A stretch of 64,000 nt of DNA from Lactarius indigo (Eukaryota > Basidiomycota > Agaricomycetes > Russulales > Russulaceae): positions 372,001 to 436,000 of the forward strand of contig JAFKAC010000032.1 of the NCBI GenBank assembly GCA_025766275.1. Reading direction: 5' to 3'. The notes beneath the pieces were generated by a model that saw only the letters and a program-made list of their open reading frames with translations, was not told the DNA's origin and made no database searches. This document shows positions 23,730 to 35,865 of the stretch, in pieces; positions within the stretch are counted from its first letter, which is position 1, and each line of letters starts with the position of its first letter. The position numbers and the translations under genes are program-made.

Positions 23730-26504
23730 ATGCCCAAGCGTATCCCGACGCCCCCACCACCCGAGGATGAACCGAGGTACCTGACCGTGGTGCACCCGTA
23801 TCCTCTCCATGCGAACTTGGAACTTCACGCCGATCGACGCACGCTCGCGCTTTGGCTGGCGTGCTGCACAGGCAAGGACGTATTGCTAGCCATGTTCCAC
23901 AAGCCCGCAGTGAGTCCACCCAAGGCTCATTTGATTCGCCGATACCCAACCTACGCATCCAACAAAGTCTCCAGGAATGGTCGTCATCGAAGTCGATCGC
24001 GAGTTTGACAGATTCGATGACCTGCTGGGATGCCACGCTTGGTCCGGATTCCTGAGGAAGCCGTCCGAGGAACAGGTGGACAAGTCTTCAAAGGTCTTCT
24101 ATTGCACTTATAACACCGGCCGTCTGGTCGAGAAAAATGGTTCGTCCGCGACTCGCTCCACTCTGCTTCGACTCACGTATCGTAGGTTGGAAGCGCGTAA
24201 ACATCGAAGAACATTGGTTTCAAGGGTGGACCGCCAACAATGCGTGAGTGGTACTAACATATCTTTCCATCCTCACCCTAACCGTATCCCAGCATCATTA
24301 AGTATCCGTATCCAAAGACCTCATATTGTAATGTCCCTTCTGAAGCAAAGACCGGCGCACCAATGTGTCGCCCTCTCCCGCAAAGATCGTTTCCTGTCCC
24401 TCCCCCAACTCCGGCACCAATAGGTGAGTCTAGCATACCTGATTCCTTTTGTATTTTCTTTTTGACAGCCAATTTGCGCGATAGTCGGCTCTCCAGAATG
24501 GCTAGCAGCCAGGAATGCCAATGAATCTGCTAGCCCAGCACCCTCGTCCAAGAAAAAAGGCAAAAAGTCGGTGGCGAGCGACACCGCCTCCGTAACGAGC
24601 GCTGGCTCGAGAAGCACAAAATCGCTCTCGCCGCCTCCCACTCAGTCTCCCACGCCATCGGTGATGGCCAACTACCGTGCCAAGAACGATCCCGCCTGTA
24701 TGTGGCTATTTTTTCAGAGTGAGTGTACATGTCTAACTTCTGTATGTGTTCGCAGGGAAACGCGGGACTCCTTCAATTGCTTCCGTGGCATCAGCGGTCA
24801 CTTCTCGTGCACCCAGTACCGTCGGTAGCTCGAGCGCTCGGTCATCGAGAGCTGCTGCCGCTCCGCCTGCTCCTCCAGGCCTAGGCCCCGTGCCCACTCT
24901 GCAGTCCCTAACACCCGGACGCTTCGACTGGAGTGAGGACGTGGAGCGCTTTGAATCTGAACAAGCCAACAATCCGCCCGTTCGTAGCCCAGCCCCGAGC
25001 GTTTCCACTGGTCCCGCTAGCGCTAGACGCCAGCCCTACGACCCCGACGGCCCCATTGAGCCGCCGCGAAACTATAATTACAATGAAGAAGACCAGCCAA
25101 GACATTCGACGGTAGCTGCCATGTCGGATATCTTCGAAGACAGTCTCGCTCCAGTCGCCCCTCCCATCAGAAACGGCAGGGGCGGATCTAGACCGTTGGG
25201 TCTCGACGACCCCGACTATGATCCGTGGAACCCGCCTGCGGAGGCACCCGCCCCTGCGGACGACCAGTCTCAAGCAGACGACGCGGCAGCGGCGTGGGAC
25301 GGTTACGCTGATCACCGGCCGGAGCTGCCGACCAAGGTGAAGAAGAAGGGAACATGGATCTGCCCCCAGCATGGGCCGCTCTGCAACCCCGGAATCTGCA
25401 AGGAACGCGCGCGCGAAGAGCGTGAAACGCGCATGAGAGAAGAGCGCGAAAAGTGGGAAGAGGCGAAGAAACAGCGCGAGTTCCGCAGAGCGAAGGAGCA
25501 GCTGAAGAAGGAGCGGAAGAAGGCCGAAGCCGAAGCTGAGAGCGGGCGCGGGAACGAAACCAGCAGCAGCAGTAGCAGCAGCAACAACGGCGGATCAGAC
25601 AACGACGATGGTGGTACTGTATTCCTATAGCCCAGTGACTCTCGTACGCACGCCTGACCACGTCCTCTCAACAGACTCCGATGCCGGCCCCCCGCCTGAC
25701 CCTGAGGATTGGTCCATTCCCTTGAACATCGGAGGCGCCGACGCGTTGTCGACGGTGAGCTCTTCACGCCGGGCTTGGGGCTCGGTCGCCGGGTCGGGCG
25801 GCGAGGATGATGATGATGACGACGACGACGATGGAGTGAGCGTCGCGATGTCACGCACGACTAACACGAGCAGCGCTGCCTCACGTCGCGGCGGCCGCCC
25901 AACGCCCCCCGCGAGCGTGAGTTCAAGCGTGTGGAAGAAAGGGCCCGTGCCCTCCGTTACCCCCTTGAGCAACGCGGGTCCAACCAAAAAAATCTCACCG
26001 ACATCTCCACGCCCCGCGACGCGACAGTCCGCATGGGATGCCCGCAGCGCCGCGAGCCAGAGCTCGAGCGTGATGGGCGGCCGTAGCGAGTGGCCATCCG
26101 TCTCGGGCAACTCCCGTGCCTCCGCGCTTTCCGGCGCTTCCGCGACTGGCTCCGATACCGGCCAACGCTCGGGCACGGGCCCTGCGACGCGGCAGTCGTC
26201 TCGCAGCTCTGCGACTTCGAGCGTGCGGACAGGCGCGGCGGGCCCGTCAACACCGTCCACGCCCTCGGTCGCGAGCGGCTTCCCGACGTTCGCTGATACG
26301 GAGTGGGGGGACCCGATTGCCGTGGCGCTGGCCAAGGCGGGCGGGAAGAAGTCGAAGAACGCGAGGAAGAGGGAGAATAAGGCGAGGAGTGCTCAGGTGC
26401 TGGCTCAGGCCAGGGCGCAAGCGGCGCAGGTTAATGCTCTCGATGTCGAGCTACCCGCTGGTGGACCGGGCAGCTCGTGGGGAGACCCTGACGAGGCATG
26501 GTGA
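23730..26504 (+). CDS. Unknown protein of the tandem triplet, copy 1
   Basis: Seven exons: 23730-23909, 23968-24139, 24186-24243, 24293-24423, 24485-24697, 24756-25613 and 25675-26504; 813 aa, all phases consistent. I do not recognise the family. The first ~230 residues look folded (RYLTVVHPYPLHANLEL, then MVVIEVDREFDRFDDLLG, GWKRVNIEEHWFQGW). The rest is Ser/Pro-rich and charged, interrupted near residue 450 by WICPQHGPLCNPGICKERAR, a compact Cys-x2-His-x3-Cys-x4-Cys cluster that could bind zinc. After it come a charged helix rich in Lys/Glu, an Asp run and a conserved tail ending GDPDEAW. A C-run of about 18 bases lies just 3' of the stop. Disorder and charge suggest a nuclear or scaffold role, but this is a guess. 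Confidence 0.75.
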
Positions 26505-27998
26505 GCTTTCCCCCCCCCCCCCCCCCCTCTCGGGCGGGTTATCTACGTTGATTAAAATTATGGTTGAGTTCGGTCGTACATGGCGCGATTGCCGTTGTTA
26601 CCGTTGGTGTCGTCGAAGTCGTAGTTATCTTGCAAAGTTTACCAAGTCAAATACAAGTTGTTCAGATGCAGAGCGTGTAGCACCACTAGCACCTGGCAAA
26701 TTCGATACGAGATGAAAAGGTGGCCCTTTGAGAGCAAGCGAGTTTATATACACTGAAGGCGTCAACCAGATCCAAGAGCCGAGATATAGAAGCGCCGCAT
26801 GTCGAAGCACAGCAAATCACTGGAAAGGAGTACTGCACCTGCAAGCCTAATATCACTGTACCGCAGATGTCGTCTTGGAACCCCCCTGCCACATACCGAC
26901 TTACATCGCAGCGCCATACTTTGATTCGTGCTTTGAAACCGGCAAAATATCGTGCTCGTATGGTCACTTTATGTTGCACCAACTGGCGCAGTGACCTCTT
27001 ACCTCTTCCCCTATTGTCATTGGTAAAGAAACGTCGTGCACAGCCTTTTTGCCACGCGGAAATTATATGAGCGGTGCTCTAGCCAAAGATGATGTTGTGC
27101 TGGTTACACCTGGACTCGGACCTGACTCGGATGCAGGCGAGTCAGCTCGTGACCGTGTGTCGAATAATATCAGTGAAATGAAGTCAAATATCACCTTGAA
27201 AAAACTGCACTGAGAAGGTAATAACGCGTTTTGTCGACGTCGTGCATTAGTGGGCCTCACAAGTCGGACGAGTTACACGGGAAAGGCCGGGTGATGTCAT
27301 GTCAGTGCGAGCGAGTCGTGGGTTGCCTGTGACCTTGCCCCGACAGACCTGGAGGCCGCGTCCGAATCTGGGGCAGTGATCTATCAACTCGACAAGAGAG
27401 TTTATTTGTAGGTGTGCCACGTCCTCGTCATCATGGTGACGGCAACGTCCGGCGCAGGTGAGTCGAAGCACCCAAGCACCTTTTCATATTCAGTTATAGC
27501 GCAAATACGCCGCTCTCTCCTCTGTCGCTCCACATCGTGCTCATACTAGGTCTGATGCCACTAGAACTGGCCTGTATGTTGACGTATCTGCTAGCCCAGT
27601 GCTGCGTGAACTGCTGCGGCTGAGCACGTCGTTCTACAGCATGAATCTTCCAAGTTACCATCATCTCCGACTTGCCTTTAATCGGCCTACTGCGCATCCC
27701 ACGAGATCCTTGTTTTCCCCTTTTATCTACTCTTCTGGAATCCTCGACCTGCGGTGTCGCTTATCTTCAGCCTTGAACTACCATAGGCCTAGGCACCTGC
27801 ACAGCCGCAGCCGCAGACGTCTTGTCTTCCCTTCTTTAATCACCGTACCATATATATAGAGACTCAGGGCACCAGCAAGGCTTCCTCCTTTGTCCTAGCC
27901 GCTCCCTGAAACGCAGCCAAAACTAAACGATCGATTTTCTTTATATAACACACTGCAACACATCCCCCCTCCACGCCCCACTACACTGACACGAAGTA
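26505..27998. other. Spacer between triplet genes 1 and 2
   Basis: No gene is supported. It starts with a poly-C tract at about 26510-26527. It then shares a 3' flank with gene 2: 'gtagttatcttgcaa' against 'gcagttatcttgtaa', and 'gtttatatacactgaaggcg' against the same with one change near 31000. The right end is the promoter of gene 2 with TATA-like 'catatatatag' at 27849-27859. Confidence 0.5.
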
Positions 27999-30737
27999 AT
28001 GCCAAAGCGGATCCCAACACCGCCACCGCCCGAGGATGAACCTAGATACTTGACCGTGGTGCACCCATACCCTCTCCATGCAAATCTGGACCTTCCTGCC
28101 GATCAGCGCAGACTGGCACTCTGGTTGGCTTGTTGTACAGGAAAGGACGTGTTGTTCGCCATGTTTCACAAGCCCGCCGTGAGTCCGTCTTGGGTCCCCA
28201 CCGATACTCAACTCACACACCCCACAAAGTCTCCAGGAATGGTCATCATCGAAGTCGATCGCGAGTTCGACAGATTCGATGACCTGCTGGGATCCCACGC
28301 TTGGTCCGGGTTCCTAAGGCAGCCGTCAAAGGAACAGATGGACAAGTCTTCAAAGGTCTTCTATTGTACTTACAACACGGGCCGCCTGGTAGAGAAGAAT
28401 GGTCAGTCTGCGAGTCGCTCCGCTCTGTTCACTCACTCACATTTCGTAGGTTGGAAACGTTTAAACATCGAGGAACATTGGTTTCAGGGATGGTCCGCCA
28501 ATAATTCGTGAGTGGCACCAACGTATCTCGCCATTTCCATGTTAGATATTCACCCTAACCGTATCTTAGCGTGATTGAATACCCGTACCCGAAGACTTCA
28601 TATTGTAATGTCCCTTCTGAGGCAAAGACTGGCGCACCAATGTGCCGCCCTCTCCCACAAAGATCATTTCCTGTCCCTCCCCCAGCCCCGGCACCAATAG
28701 GTGAGTCTAGTATACCTGGTCCCTTTTGGATTTTCTTTTTGACAGCCAATTTGCGCGATAGTCGGCTCTCCAGAATGGCTAGCAGCCAGGAATGCCAATG
28801 AATCTGCCAGCCCAGCACCCTCGTCCAAGAAAAAAGGAAAAAAGTCGGTGGCGAGCGACACCGCCTCCGTAACGAGCGGCAGCTCCAGAAGTACAACATC
28901 GTTCTCTCCGCCTTCCACGCAGTCTCCCACGCCATCGGTGATGGCCAACTACCGTGCCAAGAATGATCCCGCCTGTACGTGGTGATTTTTTCAGAGCGAA
29001 TGCGCATGTCTAACTACTATATGCGTTCTCAGGGAAACGCGTACCTCCTTCCATTGCGGCTGTCACGTCGAGTGCACCCAGCACCGCCGGCAGCTCGTGC
29101 GCTCGGTCCTCGAGAGTAGTTGCCGCTCCGCCTACTTCTCAGGGCCTGGCTCCCGGGATCGCCTCGCAGTCTCGAGCACATCGAGGGAAAATCAACAATC
29201 CGCCCGCTCGTAGTCCAGCCTCCAGCGTTTCCACTGGCCCCGCCAGCCGCCAGCCCTACGACCCCGACGGACCTATCGAGCCGTCGCGAGCCTATGATTA
29301 CAATGAAGAGGACGAGCCGAGATATTCGACGGCAGCCGCTATGTCGGATATTATTGATGACGAACCCGCTTCGATTGTCATATCCTTGAAGAGCGGCAGT
29401 GGCAGAACTAGACCGTCGGATGTTGACGACCCCGAATGTGTTCCCGGGAACCTACCCGCGGAGGCAGCTGCCCCTGCGAGCGACCATCCTCAAGCAGGCG
29501 ACGCGGCGGCTGTATGGGATGATTACACTAAGCCCCGAGAAAAGGAGCTGCCGAAGAAGGGCGAATGGGAATGCTCTCAGCATGGACCTGTCTGCAGCCC
29601 CGGAATCTGCAAGGAACGCGCGCGCTTCGAGCGCGAGAAGCGGGAGAGCGTTAGGCGCAAAAAGTGGGATGCGGAGAAGAAACTGCGCGACGAGCGCAGA
29701 GAGAAGGCACGGAAGAAGAGGGCGAAGAAGGCCGGAACCACTGACGAAGGCGAGCGCGAGCTCCCGCCGCACCTCCCTGGGAATGCCCCTAGCAACAACA
29801 GCAGCAACAGCAACAATGGACCAGACAACGACCCGCCGCATGATCATGGTACTGTATTCCTACGATCAAATGACTCCCCCATACGCATACCTGACCACGT
29901 TCTCCGACAGACTCTAATGACACTCCCCCGTCCGACCAAGAGGACCAGTCGATTCCCTTGAACACTGGAGGCGCCGACACGCCATCGACGGTGAACTCTT
30001 CCCGCCGCGTTCGTGGCTCGGTCGACGGATCAGACGAGGAGGAGAACGATGGTAATGAAGATGGCGATGAAGATGACGACGAAGATGGGGCGAGCATCGC
30101 GAGGTCATACACGACCAACACGAGTAGCGCTGCCTCGCGCGGCAGCCGCGCCGCGTCCCCCGCGAGCGTGAGCTCAATCGGGCAGGCCACTACTCCCTGT
30201 AGCAACGGTCCGATACAAGTTTCACCGACCTCTTCTCGCCCTGCGACACAGCAGTCCGCATCTGACGCCCGCAGCGCTGCAAGCCAGAGCTCGAGTGTGG
30301 GTGGCCGCAGCGAGCGGCTATCAGTCTCCAGCAACTCCCGTGCCTCCGCGATCTCTGGCCCATCCGCAACTGGCTCGGACATAGACCAAAGCTCAGGCAC
30401 GGGCTCCTCAACGCATCAGTCGTCTCGCAGCTCTGCAACTTCGAGCGTGCGGACCGGCGCGCGTGCGTCCAACCCATCCACGTCCTCCGTAGCGAGCGGT
30501 TTCCCGACGTTCGCTGATACGGAGTGGGGCGATCCGATTGCCGTGGCGCTAGCCAAGGAGGGCAAGAAAAAGTCGAGGAACAGTAGAAAGAGGGAGGACA
30601 AGGAGAGGGGTGCTCGGGCGGTGGCTCTGGCCCATGCACAAGCCACCCATGCCAATGTTCTCGAGTCAGCGCTCAACATACAGCTTCCCCCTGCCGGTCT
30701 GGGCAGCTCATGGGGCGACCCTCAAGAGGCGTGGTGA
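27999..30737 (+). CDS. Unknown protein of the tandem triplet, copy 2
   Basis: Seven exons at positions matching copy 1: 27999-28178, 28230-28401, 28450-28507, 28570-28700, 28762-28974, 29033-29848 and 29911-30737; 798 aa. The first intron (51 bp) has no stop and keeps the frame, so retention would add 17 residues. The N-terminal part is nearly identical to copy 1 (DEPRYLTVVHPYPLHANL). The Cys/His cluster is WECSQHGPVCSPGICKERAR near residue 430. The linker before it is shortened relative to copy 1, losing the 'DWSEDVERFE' segment. The tail GFPTFADTEWGDPIAVALAK and the end GDPQEAW are conserved, so the C-terminus is under constraint. Confidence 0.75.
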
Positions 30738-31884
30738 GCTATTCCCCTTCGGGCTATCTCCCTCTTTCCGAGTTGGTCGAATTATCGTCGATGTTGATAT
30801 TTTGTTGAGTCTGTCGTACATGACGCGAGTGTTATTGTTACTATCGTTGGTGTCATTGTCGTTCAAGTTGTTGGAGTCGCAGTTATCTTGTAATATCAAT
30901 CAAATACAGAGCGTATAGGACTACTAGGACCAGAAAACTAACATGAGACAGCTATGCACATGGCTAGTATGCAATTTATTCTCTGCGAGCACGCGAGCGG
31001 TTTATATACACTAAAGGCGTCAAGCGAAACCAAGGACCGAGACCGGGACAGAAGTGCCACGTGCTGGCATCGTCAGTGATAATACCACCTTGAGGTTACA
31101 CTGAGGATGTAACAAGTCGTTCCTCTTGTCGACCAGAATAGCGGCCACATTACACTATAGACGGAGTTCGCGGACGAGTTGCTGGGGAGCCGCCAGTCTC
31201 GTGACGTCATATGTAACAGCAGTATGGCGGAGGCATGTTGATTCCCACACACCGGCATGACTCGGCCCGCGCCTTCAAGTACCTGTCTGCATATTCGATT
31301 GCCAGTGGAGGCCGCGCACGGGCTTGTGACCCATCAGCTGGACATGCGACCAAGGTATTTGACTGCGTAGGTGTTCCGAAGCTTCGTCACGGTGACGGCA
31401 AAGTTCGGCGCAGTTCGGATAGAAGCATGTCTTTTGACTTGTCTGCTGGGTGAACTCCTGCTGCGGCGGAGGACGTATAGTTCTATCGACTTTTTTTTTT
31501 CGACATACTGCGCATCCAGCGAGACCCCTGTTTCCCCCTTTTATCCGCTGTTTTGGAAACTTCGACCTACGCCGTCACTTATCGTGAGCATTGAACCAAT
31601 TATCTCTGTGATATTTTAGACATAGGAACTAGCGCAGCCGCAGCCGCGGACTTGTCCTCCTTCTCTTGAACACCGCGCCGCTCGCACACACTTAGGGTAC
31701 TTGCAAGGCTTCGCCCTTCATGATCTGATATAAACGGCTCTCAAAGAGAAAAAATGCATCGCTTTTGTCCCAGTCGCCCCCTCTCACATTCTAGAAAACA
31801 AAAACAAAAAAAGGGCCAAGTTCTCTGTATATCGCACACCACAACACATCTCCCCTTCCAAGTTCAGCTTGCCGACACTGAAGG
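30738..31884. other. Spacer between triplet genes 2 and 3
   Basis: Repeats the flank order of the previous spacer: 3' flank, 'tatatacactaaaggcgtca', unrelated middle, then a GC-rich 'gcagccgcagccgcgg' block and the TATA-like 'gatataaa' (31728-31735). No independent gene is seen. Confidence 0.5.
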
Positions 31885-34668
31885 ATGCCCAAACAAATCC
31901 CGACGTCCCTGCAACTCGCGGACAGATCAAAATATCTGATCGTGGCGTGCCCGTACCCCCTCAATGCAAACCTGGAGCTTCACGAGGACCAGCGCTCAAT
32001 AGTGCTCTGGTTGGCGTGTTGTGCGGGAAAGGACGTGTTGCTAGCAATGTTCTATAGGCCTTCCGTGAGTTCGTTCAAAGCTTCTTTTCCTTATCTCACC
32101 AACACCCAAATCGTGCATTCCGCACAAAGTCTCCGGATATGGTCATAATCGAGGTAGATCACGAGTTTGATAGGTTCCACGAACTCCTAGGGGTGCACGT
32201 CTGGTCGGAGTTCTTAACGAAGCCAACGAAGGAACAAATGGACAAGTCGTCAATGATGTTCTATTCCACTTTCGACACGGCACGTTTGGTCAAGGATGGT
32301 CCGTCCTGCGTCATTCCGCTCTGATTTATCACTCACGTTCCGCAGGTTGGAAGCGTGTAGCCATCGAAGAAGATTGGTTTCAAGGATGGACCCCCAACAA
32401 TTCGTGAGTCATGCCAACATATCTTGCGTACATTCTCACAGTTGACTTTGACCGTATCTTAGCAATATTAGATATCCGTACCCAAAGACCTCAGTGGCAC
32501 AGTGTAATGGTCCATCGAGTTCAGAGGCGAAGTCCGGTTCCCCAGTGTGCCGCCTTCCGCAACAACGTTTTCCTGTGCCGCTCCTCCCACCAGCACCACT
32601 AGGTAATTGTAATGCGCTCTATTTCGTTGGGTTTTATTTTTAAAAGCTGCTTTAGTCAACTCCGCAGAATGTTTAGCTTCCAGGAAGTCCAATGCGGGAA
32701 CAACACCCTCGTCCACGAAAAAAGGTAAAAAGGCCGCGCCGAGAAACACCTCCGTACCAATGAGTGCCAGCCTCAAAAGCACAAATTCGTTCTCTCCGTC
32801 TCCCACCCGGTCTCCCACGCCTTCCTCTGTGGCGTCCACCGACCGTGCCAAGATCGATGCCTGTACGTTCTGTATCAATTTATTCGAAGTGAATGCCTAT
32901 ATAACCACCGTATTTGCAGGGAGACGCGGTATCTCGTCCGTTTCTTCCAAATCTTTAGCCGGTATATCGCGCGCGCCTAGCGCATTCCGTAGTTCCAACG
33001 CTCGGTCATCGAGAGGGACTCCGCCCGCTCCTTCGGGCCTGGGTCTTAGGCTCACCTTGCAGTCTCAAACCCCCGGACACACCGACGGGAGCGAGGACGA
33101 CGAGCTCTTTGAATCTGAGCAGATCGACAACCCGCGTGTTAGTATCCCAACTCCTGGCCTACCCTCTGCTCCTGTGCGGGGCCAGGCCTACGACCCCGAC
33201 AGTTCCATTGAGCCGCAGCGAGTCTACGATTATTACAATGAAGATGACGAGCCGAGAGATTCGACGGCAGCTGCAATGTTGGATCTCTTCGATGGCTATT
33301 CCTTTCCAGAAGTTGCCCCCGTCGCCAGCGGAGCTAGACCCCTTGGTCTCGAAGACACCGACCGCGATCCCCCTAACCCGCCCGCGGGCGGCCAGTCCCG
33401 AGCTGGCGGCGCGGCGAATCTTTGGGAAGGATACGACGCGCCCCGACTGGAGCTGCCAACCAAAGTGCAGAAGAAGGGAGAATGGACGTGCCCCCAACAC
33501 GGGTCGCTCTGCAGCCCGGGAATCTGCAAGGAGCGCGCGCGCGTCGAGCGCGACAGACGCATGAGGGATGAAGGCGAGAAGCGGGAGAAGGAGAGGACAC
33601 AGCGTGAAGCACGCAGAGCGAGGGTGCAGCTGAAGAAGGAGTTGCGCTCGCGCTCGCCGCTCCCCCATGGGAATACATTCAGCAGCAGCAGCAGCAGCAG
33701 CGGGTCAGACAGCGACACGTTGCACGACGAAGGTATTGTATTCCTATAGCACTACAGCTCTCGCATTCGCATTCCTGACCACATTCGCACCCATGACAGA
33801 CTCCCGCTCCCCTCCTCAGTCTGACCAAGAGGGATGGACGGTCCCCTGGAACACCAGAGGTACCGACATGCAGTCAACGCCAGACTTTGTGCACCGCGCA
33901 AGGGACTCTATAGCCGATCTGTATGACGACTCCGACTCCGACGAAGAAGCAAGCGTCGCGAGATCCCGCGCGAGCAACACGAGCAGCAGCCGCTCCCCGT
34001 CACCCGCAAGCGTGAGCTCAAGCGGGCAGAGCGAGGGGCCCACGCTCCCCCACACACCCTATGACAGCGCGAGCCTGGCGCTGGCTTCCCCGACATCCTC
34101 GTTCCTCGCAACGCGGCAGCCCACATGGGACGCCTGCAGCGCCGCGAGCGAGAGCTCGAGTGTGGGCGGACGCAGCGAGCAGCTTTCGCACTCCGGCGAC
34201 TTCCCAGCTTCCACGGCCTCCACGACTTTCGCAGGTGACTCGGACACTGGACAACGCCCGGATACGGGCCCCGCAATACGACAGTCGGTATGGGCAGCGC
34301 ATAGCTCGCCATCATCGAGCGCGCGGACGGACGCAATCCCTTCCACACCCTCCGCACCTCCGAAACCGATCGGCTTCCCGAGGGTCTCCAATACGTACTG
34401 GGGCGATCCGGTCACCATGGTGCTGACTAAGATGGTCGAGGAGGACAACCGCAGAACAGGTGGGAGAGAGCCCAATGCGCGGCCGGGGGCCGGATTGAAG
34501 GTGTCGAAGAGTGCTAGAAAGAGGAAGAATTGGGCAAAGAATGCTCGGGCGCAAGCGGAGGCCCAGGCGCAAGCTGCTCTGGCAAGCCTTCTCGAGGCGC
34601 CGCTCGACGATGACCCTCCCCTCGGCGAACTAGACAGCTCGTGGGGCGATCCTAACGAGGTGTGGTGA
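31885..34668 (+). CDS. Unknown protein of the tandem triplet, copy 3 (most diverged)
   Basis: Seven exons: 31885-32064, 32130-32298, 32346-32403, 32463-32602, 32656-32862, 32920-33732 and 33800-34668; 811 aa. Exon order and phases are identical to the other copies, with one codon lost from exon 2 and three gained in exon 4. The N-terminus has changed (MPKQIPTSLQLADRSKYLIV) but WKRVAIEEDWFQGW and the Cys/His cluster WTCPQHGSLCSPGICKERAR (near residue 440) are kept. The C-terminal tail retains FPRVSNTYWGDPVTMVL and ends GDPNEVW. Divergence in the linkers with conservation of these blocks marks them as the functional parts. Confidence 0.75.
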
Positions 34669-35865
34669 GCTGTTCCCCACGATCCAATCCCCTTGTTTTT
34701 AAGTTGGGAAAGTTGGCGTTGATTTTTTTTGTTACGTTCCGGTAAATGTGGAGTTATTGCTCTTGCAGTCGTCGTTGTCATAGCTGTATTATTTGCGAAG
34801 TGTACCAAATCGAGTAAATGATATTCAAATACGGAGAATGTAGCGTTCAGGAAGAGGATGGGCCTGATGAGGTGATAGTTGATTGGTGCAGAGGGAACAC
34901 GGGTCACACATAGTTAGATGGTCCGGTTCGGAAAAAAAAAAGGTCTAAGGGTCTAAACCACAAATCGTCGTCGTAGATCATTAGAATCACAACGGACAAA
35001 AGGAAACATGGCGCGTCCCAGTCCAAATCTGAGTGATACGCAATCACTACAGGCTTGGAGGCCGCGCCCGAACTTGTGGTCTAACAGCTGTATATCATGT
35101 TTGCCGCGTAGGGTGAGCGCAAATGTATTGGCGCTTTATATCAAGCTCTGCGGAGCATTTCGTGTTGGACCTGGAACGTCTCCCTCGTTCCTGATCAAAT
35201 GCGAGCACTGGTTATGGATTCTATTGTGCAAGAAAGCAGGGGACAGTGGCCTGTGCGACGAGGACATGAGTGCATGAGCGTGAAGGCAATGAGTGCCTCT
35301 GTGGTGCGTGAGTGGAAGAGCAGGCACTGGACGATGTGAGCGCTTCATCGTGATGGGTTCTTCGGAATCTGAGTCATTCGCATGAGCGATTCAGGTACAC
35401 AAAACCTCAGACTCACAAGGGAGGCTTGAACCCGTTTCTAGGAATCCGTGACGTCGAAATACTAGGGACAAAAGGTACGTGAAATATATGGGTTTCGTTG
35501 TGTCATTATGTCTCGGATCGATGTATAGCAGGTGTTTGGATGGTTTTCTATTTCAGAGGAGGTTGGGCAATCTTCAGTTTCAGCGTGTCGCGCCACCTAG
35601 TCGGCCTTCTGGCCCGGAAGGGAAACACGGATATAACTCCCCAGAGTTGTGGAAAAGAGGAGTACAATGGAAAGGTATCGAGTATCTTTCTTTACTTTAT
35701 TGTCAGCAACCAGGGTGTAGGCGTCCGGAAATATGAGGCCTCATATCGGAATGTTGTAGATTCACCGGCCCGGTAATATTCACAAGTGCCGGTCTGGGGC
35801 CTGGTGTTCAACGTTCAACGTTGAACGCCTCTCTGGACGCCTCTGGTTTTTGAAGCGGCTCTCTC
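34669..35865. other. Intergenic between triplet gene 3 and BTB copy F
   Basis: No gene is supported. The first 200 bp are the diverged triplet 3' flank. The final 60 bp contain the perfect palindrome ttcaacgttgaa, preceded by another ttcaacg, close to the start of copy F. Confidence 0.4.

Noticed and set aside
25312..25854. Long minus-strand frames opposite the triplet genes (also at 29452-30400 and 34059-34907)
   Set aside because: Low-complexity Arg/Ser-rich antisense readings of Ser/Asp-rich exons, not conserved as proteins.
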